A DNA stretch of 9,994 nucleotides from Bacillota bacterium (GCA_023426005.1 JAFABO010000017.1:1-9994); one strand, 5' to 3'. Shown: positions 1-7,356, numbered from the stretch's first letter. A program made the numbers and translations. The notes: generated by a model from the sequence alone, not told the origin.

Positions 1-71
1 TTAGAAAAACTATGCAAGCGGCTTTTTTCAATTTCAGTTTCCTCCATATTAACCTCAGTGAAGTCTTTCAA
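1..71 (-). CDS. Possible N-terminus of a gene running off the left edge
   Basis: On the minus strand an open frame starts with TTG at 71-69, or with ATG at 47-45 in the same frame, and runs off the window with no stop. The TTG has a GGAGG (complement of 77-81) five bases upstream. The ATG has its own GAGGT four bases upstream. The visible peptide begins MKDFTEVNMEETEIEK and is hydrophilic and acidic. It is too short to assign to a family. It lies downstream of, and in the same direction as, the transporter at 332-1222. The two well-placed ribosome binding sites are the main reason to list it; the frame could also be chance. Confidence 0.35.
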   Translation of the reverse strand, partial: MKDFTEVNMEETEIEKSRLHSFS

Positions 72-331
72 ACTAACCTCCATGAGCCGAAATAGCGGCC
101 ACAAAACTGTAATGAAATCTCTTCACTCCTCATCCGCTATAAGGCGAATAAAGGATATGATTAATATATGTAGATTTACCAGATTTTAATTATTAATCCG
201 GAAATTTTACAATTGGTTCTCATATATTGCCCACAAGGTTCCATGATATGGAGTTTAAAAAGAATTCATACTCAAAGAAGGCGGGAGGAGTTAAATCTTT
301 GCGGATAAAAGGAAGGTTACGAGGATAAACC
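72..331. other. A/T-rich intergenic region between two minus-strand genes
   Basis: I see no convincing coding frame, terminator or RNA gene here. On the minus strand a weak promoter-like pair (TTGTAA, 17-base spacer, TTAAAA) lies around 190-220 and could serve the gene at the left edge, but its -10 matches consensus poorly. On the plus strand a GGGAGGAG near 285 precedes only a nine-codon TTG frame, which I do not consider a gene. Confidence 0.4.
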
Positions 332-1222
332 CTAGTTTTCAATATTTCTGCCCCTGACAAATATTAAACTGAACATTATCAGCAGCATACCGCCGATTTG
401 TATAAATGAAACGGTCTCACCAAGAACCAGTACACCTCCTATAATCGACACCACGGGAATCAGATTCAGGAACATTGATGAAACGGTGGCTCCAAGGCCT
501 TTTACAGCAACATTGTACAGATAATATGCCAATGCTGAGCAAAAGAGAGCCAGATACAGCAGGTTGGCCAGGGAATACGCCGATAAGCTTTGCCATTGTT
601 TTAATTCAGGTAAGATAAAGGGTATAAAAAGAACAGAGGCGGCTCCCATTTGGTAGGCGGTTATTACGATACCGTTATATTTGCCTGTCAGGCTTTTGCA
701 AATGATGGTATATATGACCCAGGCAACCATAGCGCCGATCATCAGAAGATTTCCTTTAGTGTAGCCCGAGGAAAAGTCAAGCCCCTTCTCGAAAATAACC
801 AGAAAGACCCCGAGTAGTGAAACAATGACACAAACAATAACCCTTGAAGTTATTCTGAATTTGTAAAAAAGCGATTCTGTTATTAAAGTAAAAATTGGTA
901 CTGCAGCAACAATAATAGAACCATTTGAGGCCGTTGTATATTTTAACCCCATATTTTCACATATAAAATATAAAACTATTCCGAAAAAAGAGGAGGCAAA
1001 CAGGAGAAAGACATCTTTTGCAGGCATCCTGACAAACAGCTTTTTTATGTATAATATAGCAGCAAGCACTGAGGCAGCTATTACCTGACGAAAAAATGCA
1101 ATAGTGACGGGAGGAAGGTCATTGAGTAAAATTTTTGTACTTACAAATGAATAACCCCAAAATATTACCGTAAAAGTAATAGCTATTAAAGCGAATAATT
1201 TATTGTTTCTATATCTTTTCAT
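332..1222 (-). CDS. DMT-superfamily (EamA) transporter
   Basis: A 296-residue integral membrane protein made almost entirely of hydrophobic segments, consistent with ten transmembrane helices in two EamA repeats (roughly residues 10-145 and 155-290). The first repeat opens with the typical FWGYSFVSTK stretch followed by PPVTIAFFRQ. The second begins near GNLLMIGAMVAWVIYTIICK and ends with the LGETVSFIQIGG region that is characteristic of the family. The length is normal for DMT exporters. Such proteins sit in the cytoplasmic membrane and usually export amino acids, metabolites or drugs, but substrate cannot be read from sequence. The ATG at 1222 is preceded by only a weak GGGGA about nine bases upstream. 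The gene is divergent from the gene at 1478 and separate from the cyanophycin cluster, so a functional link is not implied. Family assignment is firm and substrate unknown. Confidence 0.9.
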   Translation of the reverse strand: MKRYRNNKLFALIAITFTVIFWGYSFVSTKILLNDLPPVTIAFFRQVIAASVLAAILYIKKLFVRMPAKDVFLLFASSFFGIVLYFICENMGLKYTTASNGSIIVAAVPIFTLITESLFYKFRITSRVIVCVIVSLLGVFLVIFEKGLDFSSGYTKGNLLMIGAMVAWVIYTIICKSLTGKYNGIVITAYQMGAASVLFIPFILPELKQWQSLSAYSLANLLYLALFCSALAYYLYNVAVKGLGATVSSMFLNLIPVVSIIGGVLVLGETVSFIQIGGMLLIMFSLIFVRGRNIEN

Positions 1223-1477
1223 TATACAAAATCCCCATATTAATTCTTAAGGTATAATTTTCTCATATCAGGAGGAGTATATCAAGAAAATATATGACTT
1301 CCGCAATGTTTTCTCCGGCAGCTAATTAATATATGTAATGAAAGTTTTGAATTTTGTACTTGCAGAAACCTTGATTTCAACTGTTTTTAAAAGTGAATAT
1401 TAACTGTATAAACTGTAAATAATACGCTATGAAACAGAATTACAACAGTTAGTGCAAGGTTTTATGAGGAGTACATT

Positions 1478-1747
1478 ATGGATAATGTTCAAGGAATTAC
1501 AAGTCATTATGAAAACGTAAAAAGGATGCTATTTCTTTTTATCGGCTGGATGTCGGCTATTTTATCTCTATTCTTCTATCCCTTTGTATTTGGAATGATT
1601 GGCGTTATTTCAGGGATTCTTGCAACCAAAAATAATAAAAGCAGGCTCGGAGTTTTCCTTGTAGTAACTTCAATTGTTCTTATGGGATTGGGACTGGCCT
1701 TTAGCAGTAAGTTTCTTGGTTTGGCCAAAAATGTATTAAATATATAA
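1478..1747 (+). CDS. Small integral membrane protein, DUF4190-like
   Basis: An 89-residue protein with a short polar N-terminus (about residues 1-15) and two to three hydrophobic segments (about 16-49 and 57-76). A polar loop, ATKNNKSRLG, separates the segments. The arrangement of a Gly/Ile-rich helix ending in GxISGILA, a basic loop, then a second helix resembles the small DUF4190-type membrane proteins, but this is by pattern only. The start is well supported: TGAGGAG lies six bases before the ATG at 1478. It could be a subunit or a stress-related membrane protein; no catalytic residues are evident. The cyanophycin genes begin 139 bases downstream on the same strand with no clear terminator between, so partial co-transcription is possible. 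Confidence 0.75.
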   Translation: MDNVQGITSHYENVKRMLFLFIGWMSAILSLFFYPFVFGMIGVISGILATKNNKSRLGVFLVVTSIVLMGLGLAFSSKFLGLAKNVLNI

Positions 1748-1760
1748 AAAGAATAAAAAT

Positions 1761-1776
1761 TGGATTTATTTTTGCT
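1761..1776 (+). promoter_or_regulatory. Tentative sigma-54-type -24/-12 element upstream of cphB
   Basis: TGG at 1761-1763 and TTGCT at 1772-1776 stand at the exact spacing of a sigma-54 promoter, with the GG and GC dinucleotides at -24 and -12. The usual CACG after TGG is missing. The predicted transcript would start near 1787. A match this loose can occur by chance in a window of this size, so this is a hypothesis only. Confidence 0.2.
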
Positions 1777-1793
1777 TAAATCGGAGGAAAAGG

Positions 1794-1883
1794 TTGAAAG
1801 AAATTATAAAAATGAGTAAAGGAGGTACCGAGCCCATGCCATTTCTATCCTTAGGTTTTGTGAAATGCTGGGCATGGGCATAA
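1794..1883 (+). CDS. Possible leader peptide of cphB (29 codons)
   Basis: A short frame starts at TTG 1794, with GGAGG at 1783-1787 six bases upstream. It contains two further in-frame ATGs at 1812 and 1836. The ATG at 1836 has its own strong site, AAAGGAGGT (1818-1826). The frame stops at TAA 1881-1883, two bases before the best cyanophycinase start (ATG 1886), giving TAATAATG. The C-terminus reads FVKCWAWA. The cyanophycinase ATG itself lacks a good ribosome binding site, so ribosomes finishing this peptide may restart there (translational coupling). The frame overlaps a perfect 9-bp inverted repeat. No homologous peptide is known to me. The alternative is that it is not translated, or that it is a remnant of an older N-terminus. 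Confidence 0.35.
   Translation: MKEIIKMSKGGTEPMPFLSLGFVKCWAWA
1832..1879 (+). promoter_or_regulatory. Perfect 9-bp inverted repeat at the cphB translation start
   Basis: GCCCATGCC (1832-1840) and GGCATGGGC (1871-1879) are exact reverse complements with a 30-base loop. The left arm contains the ATG at 1836, directly after the strong GGAGGT, and the right arm ends six bases before the cyanophycinase ATG at 1886. No T-run follows, so it is not an intrinsic terminator. As RNA it could control initiation or re-initiation. Confidence 0.45.
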
Positions 1884-1885
1884 TA

Positions 1886-2698
1886 ATGGGTGAGTTAGTT
1901 AACGGGAACTTATTGATCATTGGGGGGGCCGAAGATAAGTGGGGGCAGAGCAGTGTTCTTAAGCATGCCATAGAAATGTGCGGAGGGCCTGAAGCCAAAA
2001 TAACTGTTTTAACAACTGCAACACAAAAACCCCAGGAGGTCGGAGAAGAATACAGGACTGTTTTTTCCAGGCTGGGAGTACGAAATATAGATGTTTTAAA
2101 TATTGACAATAGAAGCGATGCAAATGACAACTCTGTAGCACAAAGGATATCAGGTGCAGCAGGAGTTTTTTTTACGGGAGGAGATCAGCTAAGAATAACA
2201 AGTATATTGGGCGGAACCAAAACTTTTGGTATACTCCTGGATTTATATAAAAAAGGAGTGCCGATTATAGGAACCAGTGCAGGGGCATCCGCCATGAGCA
2301 GTGTTATGATTGTGGACGGCAACAGCAATTCGGCCGCAAGAAAATGTACATTGGGCATGTCGCCCGGACTCGGGCTGATGGAACAGGTTATACTGGATCA
2401 GCATTTTGAACAGAGAGGAAGGCTGGGGAGACTTCTTGTAGGTGTGGCCCAGAATCCGTCCATCCTTGGCATCGGTATTGACGAGGATACCGCAATTAAG
2501 GTTCATGCCAATGCTTCCTTTGAAGTTGTAGGAACCAACTGCGTTACAATCATTGATGGCAGAACCATTCAAAACTCAAATGTTTCGGAATCTAACCCCG
2601 AAGATATAATAGCACTGTCAAACGTTACAATTCATGTATTGCCCAATGGTTATGGCTTTGACCTTGGCCGGAGGTGTGTTCAAAAGAGAAATTCATAA
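1886..2698 (+). CDS. cphB: Cyanophycinase (peptidase family S51)
   Basis: A cytoplasmic serine exopeptidase that degrades cyanophycin (a poly-aspartate backbone with arginine side chains) to beta-Asp-Arg dipeptides. From ATG 1886 the protein has 270 residues, the usual size. Visible family hallmarks are GNLLIIGGAEDKWG near the N-terminus, TGGDQLR, the nucleophile motif GTSAGA with Ser131, DQHFEQRGR with His173, and GIDEDTA with Glu200. Ser131/His173/Glu200 keep the same spacing as the triad I recall for Synechocystis CphB (Ser132/His174/Glu201). Earlier in-frame ATGs at 1865 and 1874 would add seven or four non-conserved residues (MLGMGII) and also lack a good ribosome binding site. I prefer 1886 because the conserved part begins right after it and the leader frame stops at 1883. 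cphA follows after 63 bases, so synthesis and breakdown are encoded together. Confidence 0.93.
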   Translation: MGELVNGNLLIIGGAEDKWGQSSVLKHAIEMCGGPEAKITVLTTATQKPQEVGEEYRTVFSRLGVRNIDVLNIDNRSDANDNSVAQRISGAAGVFFTGGDQLRITSILGGTKTFGILLDLYKKGVPIIGTSAGASAMSSVMIVDGNSNSAARKCTLGMSPGLGLMEQVILDQHFEQRGRLGRLLVGVAQNPSILGIGIDEDTAIKVHANASFEVVGTNCVTIIDGRTIQNSNVSESNPEDIIALSNVTIHVLPNGYGFDLGRRCVQKRNS

Positions 2699-2761
2699 CT
2701 GCAAACTGACAAAATGAATCAATATTCTATTGCATAGTAACAATATTAGGAGGTTTTTACG

Positions 2762-5488
2762 GTGCATATTCAAAGCATTTTTTGCTTTCAAGGCAGAAAT
2801 ATATATAGTCACAGACCTGTGGTAAGAATGATTGTCGATATTGGGATTTTCGAGTCAGGACCAACAAAGGATATACCGGGCTTTAATGAAAAATTGTTAA
2901 AAAATTTTCCCGAATTAGCCGAACATACCTGCGGGGTCGGTTATGCTGGGGGCTTTGGTGAACGTCTGGCCGAAGGCACTTATATTGGCCATGTTGCGGA
3001 ACACTTGATTATAGAGCTGCAAAATAAACTCGGGTATAGTGTGAATCATGGAAAGACCAGGCAGATCGGTACGACCTCGAAGTACTATATCATATATGAA
3101 TATATAAATGAAACATTTGCTGTCGAGTGCGGCAAAAAGGCCATCGAGATTCTCAAAGCCTTTGCTGAAGGAAAAGAAATTGAAATCGGAAAAATAATGA
3201 ACGCTCTTAAGAAACTATCTTTGGAAACCGATATGGGACCAAGTACCAAAGCTATTTATACTGCCGCTGTAGACAGGGGCATCCCGGTCGTCAGGCTTGG
3301 CAACGGCAGTATGCTGAGGATGGGCTATGGGAAGGGCATCAGAACAATACAGGCATCGCTGACCGATAGTGCCAGCTGTATATCGGTGGATATGGTTTCG
3401 GACAAGCAGCTTACCAAGAAGATATTAGCCGACAGCAATATTCCGGTACCTTACGGCGTAGTGACCCAGAGCATCGAAGATGCGACGGAGGCGGCGCAAA
3501 AGGTGGGTTATCCGCTGGTGCTGAAGCCTCTCGATTCCAACCAGGGCAAGGGAGTTACCGTCAATATAGTATCTAATGACCAACTGGGAGAGGCATTTGC
3601 AGAAGCAAAAAAATATTCCAAAAAGGTTATTGTGGAAAGGCATATAAATGGAAAGGATTACAGAGTACTTGTGGTAGGCGGCCGTGTAAGCGCAGTAGCT
3701 GAGAGGAGGCCTCCTGAAGTGGCCGGAGACGGCAGAAGTACTGTGGAACAGCTTGTTGAACGGGAAAATCAAAACCCTCTGAGAGGAGAAGATCATGAGA
3801 AACCGCTGACCTATATAAAACTGGATGATATTGCAGAAAAATGCCTGGAGTCACAGGGACTTACTCTGAAAAGTATTCCGGAGCCGGGAAGAATTGTCAG
3901 GCTGAGACAAAATGGAAACATCAGCACAGGCGGTACTGCCAGAAACTGCACTGAAGATATCCACCCCAAGAATGCACAATATGCAATAGCAGCTGCGCGT
4001 GCGGTAGGACTTGATGTTGCAGGGATTGATTTTGCTTCTGAAGATATCTCCATACCACTGGACATGAACGCCGGTGCAATCATTGAAGTAAACGCAGCCC
4101 CGGGGCTCCGGATGCACCTGTACCCCTCCGAGGGAAAGCCTGTGGATGTTGCGAACGATATCCTTGATATGATGTATCCCGACAGCAGCTGGAGTATTCC
4201 CATAGTCGCAGTCACAGGGACCAACGGTAAAACTACCACCACCAGGCTGATAAGGCACACTCTGGCGCTGACCGGATTAACAGTTGGAATGACCTGTACA
4301 AGCGGAATATACGTAGGAAATGAATGCATCCAGAAAGGTGATACTACCGGTCCGGTGAGCGCCAACGTGGTACTGGCCAACAAAAAAGTTGAAGCGGCTG
4401 TGCTGGAAACAGCCAGGGGGGGAATTGTCAGAAAAGGCCTGGGGTATGATCTGGCCGATGTGGCGGTATTGGTAAATATAAGCGACGACCATCTCGGCAT
4501 TGACGGAATCAATACCCTGGAGGATCTGGCAAAAACCAAAGCATTGGTAATAGAAGCGGTCAAGCGGTCGGGCTATGCGGTTCTTAACGCCGATGACAGC
4601 ATGACACCTTATGTTCTGAACAGAGTGAGGAGCAGGGTAATATTGTTCGGAAGGACTATGTCAAACCCGCTTATAAAGAAACATGCTAAAAATCCTGAGA
4701 ACATTGCCGTATTTGTGAGAGATAATTATATCTGGATACTCAGGAAGGGAAAAAGGGAACCTGTTATCAGTCTTGAAGACATCCCCATAACCTACGGAGG
4801 TTTGGTGGACTGCAATATCGAAAACTCTCTGGCCGCAATATCCGCATTGATCGGGCTCAATATATCTGTGGATGTAATAAAAAAAGGGATGAGTACCTTC
4901 CGGCCTGATATTGAACTGAATCCGGGCAGGTTTAACATTTTTGATATGGGCGCCTTTAAGGTAATGATTGATTACAGCCACAATATAGCAGGCTATTCGG
5001 CGGTTATAAGATTTATGCGGAAAACAAAGGCCAAGCGGCTGGTGGGAATTTTGGGAATGCCCGGAGACAGGATGGATGCAAATATAAAAGAAGTGGGCGA
5101 GTTGTGCGGAAGGTCTTTTGATAAAATTTACATTAAGGAAGATAAGGATTTAAGAGGCAGGAAAAAAGGAGAGGTTGCGGAATTATTTGAGTCAAGCATA
5201 CTGGGTACAGGATTTAAAAAAGAAAATATCGAGATAATATTAAGCGAAACCGGAGCACTTGAAAAGGCCATGCTGGATGGTCAGCCAGGTGATTTGATAG
5301 CACTGTTTTATGAGGAATTTGATCCTGCTGTGCAGGTGATAACTAAATTAAAGAAAGAACAGGAAGAAGTAAATCAGGTACTAGAAAACAGTCTGAAGGA
5401 TATGGCAAGTGACAAAACGGAAGTTGGTCCCGCACTTTTGAACAGTATTTTGACAAAACCTGATATGGTGGAATTCAGAGAATTGTAA
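2762..5488 (+). CDS. cphA: Cyanophycin synthetase
   Basis: Polymerises Asp and Arg, using ATP, into cyanophycin (multi-L-arginyl-poly-L-aspartate) in the cytoplasm. It has 908 residues from a GTG start with AGGAGG (2748-2753) eight bases upstream. The start fits the family: an N-terminus of the GxNIYSxRPV type appears at residues 11-20. Order of domains: CphA N-domain (1-160), including HVAEH at 77-81; ATP-grasp domain (about 200-470), which adds Asp to the backbone, with LKPLDSNQGKG at 254-264; Mur-ligase-like domain (about 480-870), which adds Arg. The P-loop GTNGKTT (486-492), PGRF (721-724) and DYSHN (737-741) are intact, so this is the bifunctional CphA1 type, not a CphA2 with a degenerate Mur domain. 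A polar, partly helical tail of about 40 residues follows the Mur domain. The next gene starts 38 bases downstream. Confidence 0.95.
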   Translation: MHIQSIFCFQGRNIYSHRPVVRMIVDIGIFESGPTKDIPGFNEKLLKNFPELAEHTCGVGYAGGFGERLAEGTYIGHVAEHLIIELQNKLGYSVNHGKTRQIGTTSKYYIIYEYINETFAVECGKKAIEILKAFAEGKEIEIGKIMNALKKLSLETDMGPSTKAIYTAAVDRGIPVVRLGNGSMLRMGYGKGIRTIQASLTDSASCISVDMVSDKQLTKKILADSNIPVPYGVVTQSIEDATEAAQKVGYPLVLKPLDSNQGKGVTVNIVSNDQLGEAFAEAKKYSKKVIVERHINGKDYRVLVVGGRVSAVAERRPPEVAGDGRSTVEQLVERENQNPLRGEDHEKPLTYIKLDDIAEKCLESQGLTLKSIPEPGRIVRLRQNGNISTGGTARNCTEDIHPKNAQYAIAAARAVGLDVAGIDFASEDISIPLDMNAGAIIEVNAAPGLRMHLYPSEGKPVDVANDILDMMYPDSSWSIPIVAVTGTNGKTTTTRLIRHTLALTGLTVGMTCTSGIYVGNECIQKGDTTGPVSANVVLANKKVEAAVLETARGGIVRKGLGYDLADVAVLVNISDDHLGIDGINTLEDLAKTKALVIEAVKRSGYAVLNADDSMTPYVLNRVRSRVILFGRTMSNPLIKKHAKNPENIAVFVRDNYIWILRKGKREPVISLEDIPITYGGLVDCNIENSLAAISALIGLNISVDVIKKGMSTFRPDIELNPGRFNIFDMGAFKVMIDYSHNIAGYSAVIRFMRKTKAKRLVGILGMPGDRMDANIKEVGELCGRSFDKIYIKEDKDLRGRKKGEVAELFESSILGTGFKKENIEIILSETGALEKAMLDGQPGDLIALFYEEFDPAVQVITKLKKEQEEVNQVLENSLKDMASDKTEVGPALLNSILTKPDMVEFREL

Positions 5489-5526
5489 TATAATGAAAGA
5501 AATGAGTCGGATTCTGAGGTGTGTTA

Positions 5527-6207
5527 ATGGTTGAGGTCTATTATTATGTCAGGACGGAAAATGTGCCGAATATATTGGATTGCGGATTGAAACTGTCTGC
5601 TTATCACAACAGGGAAGTTTTAATAGGCCCTGAGAAGGTAATGTGCTTCTCGGGTCTGTTAAATCCCAAGGACAATCTGGAATTATACAGGTCCTCTGAT
5701 TTTACATGTCTTAAAATACAGGTGAAAAGTGAGAAATGTTTTATAGCAGACAGATTTCTATATGAAAATGCTTCAGGTGCCGATTATAATATGGATTTGT
5801 ATTACAAATCCGTCATACCTATAAAAAAGTATATTTTCGGAACCTACAGGCTGCCGGAATGCCTGATAACTACTACAATTCTCCCGGGAGAGGCGGCAAT
5901 ACTCGATAAAAGGATGGATTCGCCGGTTATTTATACAAATTCGGAAGAATTATATATAAACAATATTTTGCAGGAACTAAGAGAACGGCTTGCAGAATCT
6001 GATGATTTTCTACTTTATTACTTCTTTGATAAACTTGCAGAAGAAAACTATCTGGAGAAATTGGAGAATCCTCAAAATAGAACAGCGGTGTTCAGAACTC
6101 CGGCAGGAAAAACATATTGTATAAAACGCCCCGGACAGGACCAATTTTCCGGGTTGGACCAATTCAATGAACAGTTTGATGCGGATGAGATTATCAATAT
6201 AACATGA
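5527..6207 (+). CDS. Unrecognised protein behind cphA, possible ADP-ribosyltransferase-like fold
   Basis: A 226-residue soluble protein without signal peptide or membrane segment. I start it at ATG 5527 because GAGGTG (5516-5521) lies five bases upstream; a GTG at 5521 in the same frame lies inside that site. I do not recognise the family with confidence. The N-terminus VEVYYYVRTENVPNILDCGL has the shape of the first strand and helix of DarT, KptA and related ADP-ribosyltransferase-fold proteins (aromatic-x-x-T-x-x-N-[IV]-x-x-I-L-x-x-G-L). RLPECLITTTILPGEAAIL (from about residue 108) resembles the later PE-containing strand pair of that fold. The usual His of the H-x-T motif is not present (Tyr-Val-Arg-Thr instead), so activity is doubtful. 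The C-terminal third is helical, then acidic and polar. It sits 38 bases after cphA and just before birA, so it is probably in the same operon. Confidence 0.8.
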   Translation: MVEVYYYVRTENVPNILDCGLKLSAYHNREVLIGPEKVMCFSGLLNPKDNLELYRSSDFTCLKIQVKSEKCFIADRFLYENASGADYNMDLYYKSVIPIKKYIFGTYRLPECLITTTILPGEAAILDKRMDSPVIYTNSEELYINNILQELRERLAESDDFLLYYFFDKLAEENYLEKLENPQNRTAVFRTPAGKTYCIKRPGQDQFSGLDQFNEQFDADEIINIT

Positions 6208-6217
6208 TTTGTTGTTA

Positions 6218-6229
6218 TAAGGATGGTGA
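6218..6229 (+). promoter_or_regulatory. Near full-length Shine-Dalgarno sequence that decides the birA start
   Basis: TAAGGATGGTGA matches the complete anti-Shine-Dalgarno complement TAAGGAGGTGA except for one inserted T. It lies eight bases before TTG 6238. The ATG at 6223 and GTG at 6226 are inside this element, so they are less likely as starts. Confidence 0.55.
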
Positions 6230-6237
6230 CCAGCAAT

Positions 6238-7218
6238 TTGAAAAATCTTATTTTACATAGACTTAAAGAAAAGCAGGAATACATATCGGGTGAGGATCTC
6301 AGCAACAGTCTGGGAGTTTCACGTACTGCGGTTTGGAAGCATATAAATGAACTGAGGAAAGAAGGCTATAACATAGAGTCTTCTCCAAGAATAGGTTACA
6401 GGCTTATGGAATTACCCGACATACTTGATGAAAGAGAACTCTTCGTCCCGGAAGGCCAGCATATCGGAAGAGAGCTTATACATTTTGAAGAAATAGATTC
6501 TACCAATAATCATGCAAAAAAAATAGCAAACGATGGCTGTTCTCATGGAACGGTGGTTATCGCCGAAAGACAGACCCTGGGAAGAGGCCGGGTTGGGAGA
6601 CCCTGGCAGTCTTATAACAACCGGGGACTGTGGTTTTCAATTGTTCTCAGACCTGATCTGGAGCCCGAGCAGGTTCAGATAATCACTCTGGCGGCATCTG
6701 TTGCTGTTGTTGAGGGAATATGCCGTGATCTGGGAATTAATTGCGGAATCAAATGGCCAAATGATATAATATTGGGGAACAGCAAGCTGTGCGGAATACT
6801 TACCGAGCTGAGTGCGGAGCCCGGACATGTAAATTACGTAGTAGTCGGGATCGGCATTAATGTAAATCAGACTTGCATTGAATTCGATGCCGATATTCAG
6901 GACAAGGCTACCTCACTGCAGATACATGCAGGGAAAAAGATCTCCAGAGTGAAGCTGCTCTCGTGTATTTTAACCTGCTTTGAAGAAATGTATAATAAAG
7001 TACTTGAAAAAAATACTGGAGAAATTATTGACAGATGGAATAAATACTCGGTTACCCTTGGCAGGGAAGTAAAGATTGTAAGCAGGGACACGGAATATAT
7101 TGGCACTGCGCAATCCGTTGCTCCGGATGGCAGGCTTGTTGTAAAAGGTAAGGACGGGACTGTAAGGGAAATCTCAGCGGGAGAGGTTCAGGTCAGAGGT
7201 CTGCTGGGATATGTATAG
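6238..7218 (+). CDS. birA: Bifunctional biotin--[acetyl-CoA-carboxylase] ligase and biotin operon repressor
   Basis: Activates biotin to biotinyl-5'-AMP and transfers it to a lysine of biotin-carrier proteins such as acetyl-CoA or pyruvate carboxylase. The N-terminal winged helix can repress biotin genes. From TTG 6238 it has 326 residues; the ATG at 6223 would give 331. The protein then opens with KNLILHRLKEKQEYISGEDL, the usual start of the family. The helix-turn-helix LSNSLGVSRTAVWKHINELR (about 16-36) is followed by the catalytic core with EEIDSTNNHAK, GRGRVGR (115-121, biotinyl-AMP loop), KWPND (172-176) and KLCGIL, then VVVGIGINVNQ. A small C-terminal SH3-like domain (about 275-326) completes it. 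No element is missing, so it is a full group II enzyme able to regulate. It starts about 30 bases after the preceding gene with no terminator, so it probably ends the cph transcript. Confidence 0.95.
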   Translation: MKNLILHRLKEKQEYISGEDLSNSLGVSRTAVWKHINELRKEGYNIESSPRIGYRLMELPDILDERELFVPEGQHIGRELIHFEEIDSTNNHAKKIANDGCSHGTVVIAERQTLGRGRVGRPWQSYNNRGLWFSIVLRPDLEPEQVQIITLAASVAVVEGICRDLGINCGIKWPNDIILGNSKLCGILTELSAEPGHVNYVVVGIGINVNQTCIEFDADIQDKATSLQIHAGKKISRVKLLSCILTCFEEMYNKVLEKNTGEIIDRWNKYSVTLGREVKIVSRDTEYIGTAQSVAPDGRLVVKGKDGTVREISAGEVQVRGLLGYV

Positions 7219-7257
7219 AAAATTAAGCCGTATATCCGGCGTTAGGCGTGTTGTATA

Positions 7258-7286
7258 TTGTCAATAGAGGGTATATGTGCTATGAT
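7258..7286 (+). promoter_or_regulatory. Strong sigma-A-type promoter with extended -10
   Basis: TTGTCA (7258-7263) and TATGAT (7281-7286) are separated by 17 bases, and TGC directly precedes the -10, giving an extended -10 element. Each hexamer has five of six consensus bases. It lies between birA and the disordered-protein gene, with predicted start of transcription near 7293. Confidence 0.7.
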
Positions 7287-7297
7287 ATCAAAGGCTG

Positions 7298-7314
7298 GAT
7301 TTTATTTTAAAATC
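7298..7314 (+). repeat. 7-bp hairpin in the 5' leader of the disordered-protein gene
   Basis: GATTTTA (7298-7304) and TAAAATC (7308-7314) form a perfect stem with a TTT loop. It begins within a few bases of the predicted transcript start and could protect the 5' end of the mRNA. It is nearly all A/T, so it may be weak. Confidence 0.4.
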
Positions 7315-7356
7315 TGATATATTTAGCTGCACAGAAAGCTTAGGAGGAATGGGAAA

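Noticed and set aside
160..1337. 13-bp direct repeat ATTAATATATGTA at 160-172 and 1325-1337, on both sides of the transporter gene
   Set aside because: Very A/T-rich, no associated transposase, no inverted ends; most likely chance, not a mobile-element boundary.
1804..2572. Long minus-strand open frames opposite cphB (1804-2130, 1959-2141, 2243-2572)
   Set aside because: They overlap a clearly conserved gene, have no ribosome binding sites and show no recognisable protein features; shadows of cphB.
3425..4981. Minus-strand open frames of up to 250 codons opposite cphA
   Set aside because: Shadow frames produced by the codon use of cphA; low-complexity Ser/Pro/Thr composition and no start signals.
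7224..7241. GCCG-TATATC-CGGC hairpin after birA as a terminator
   Set aside because: Only four pairs and no T-run follows.
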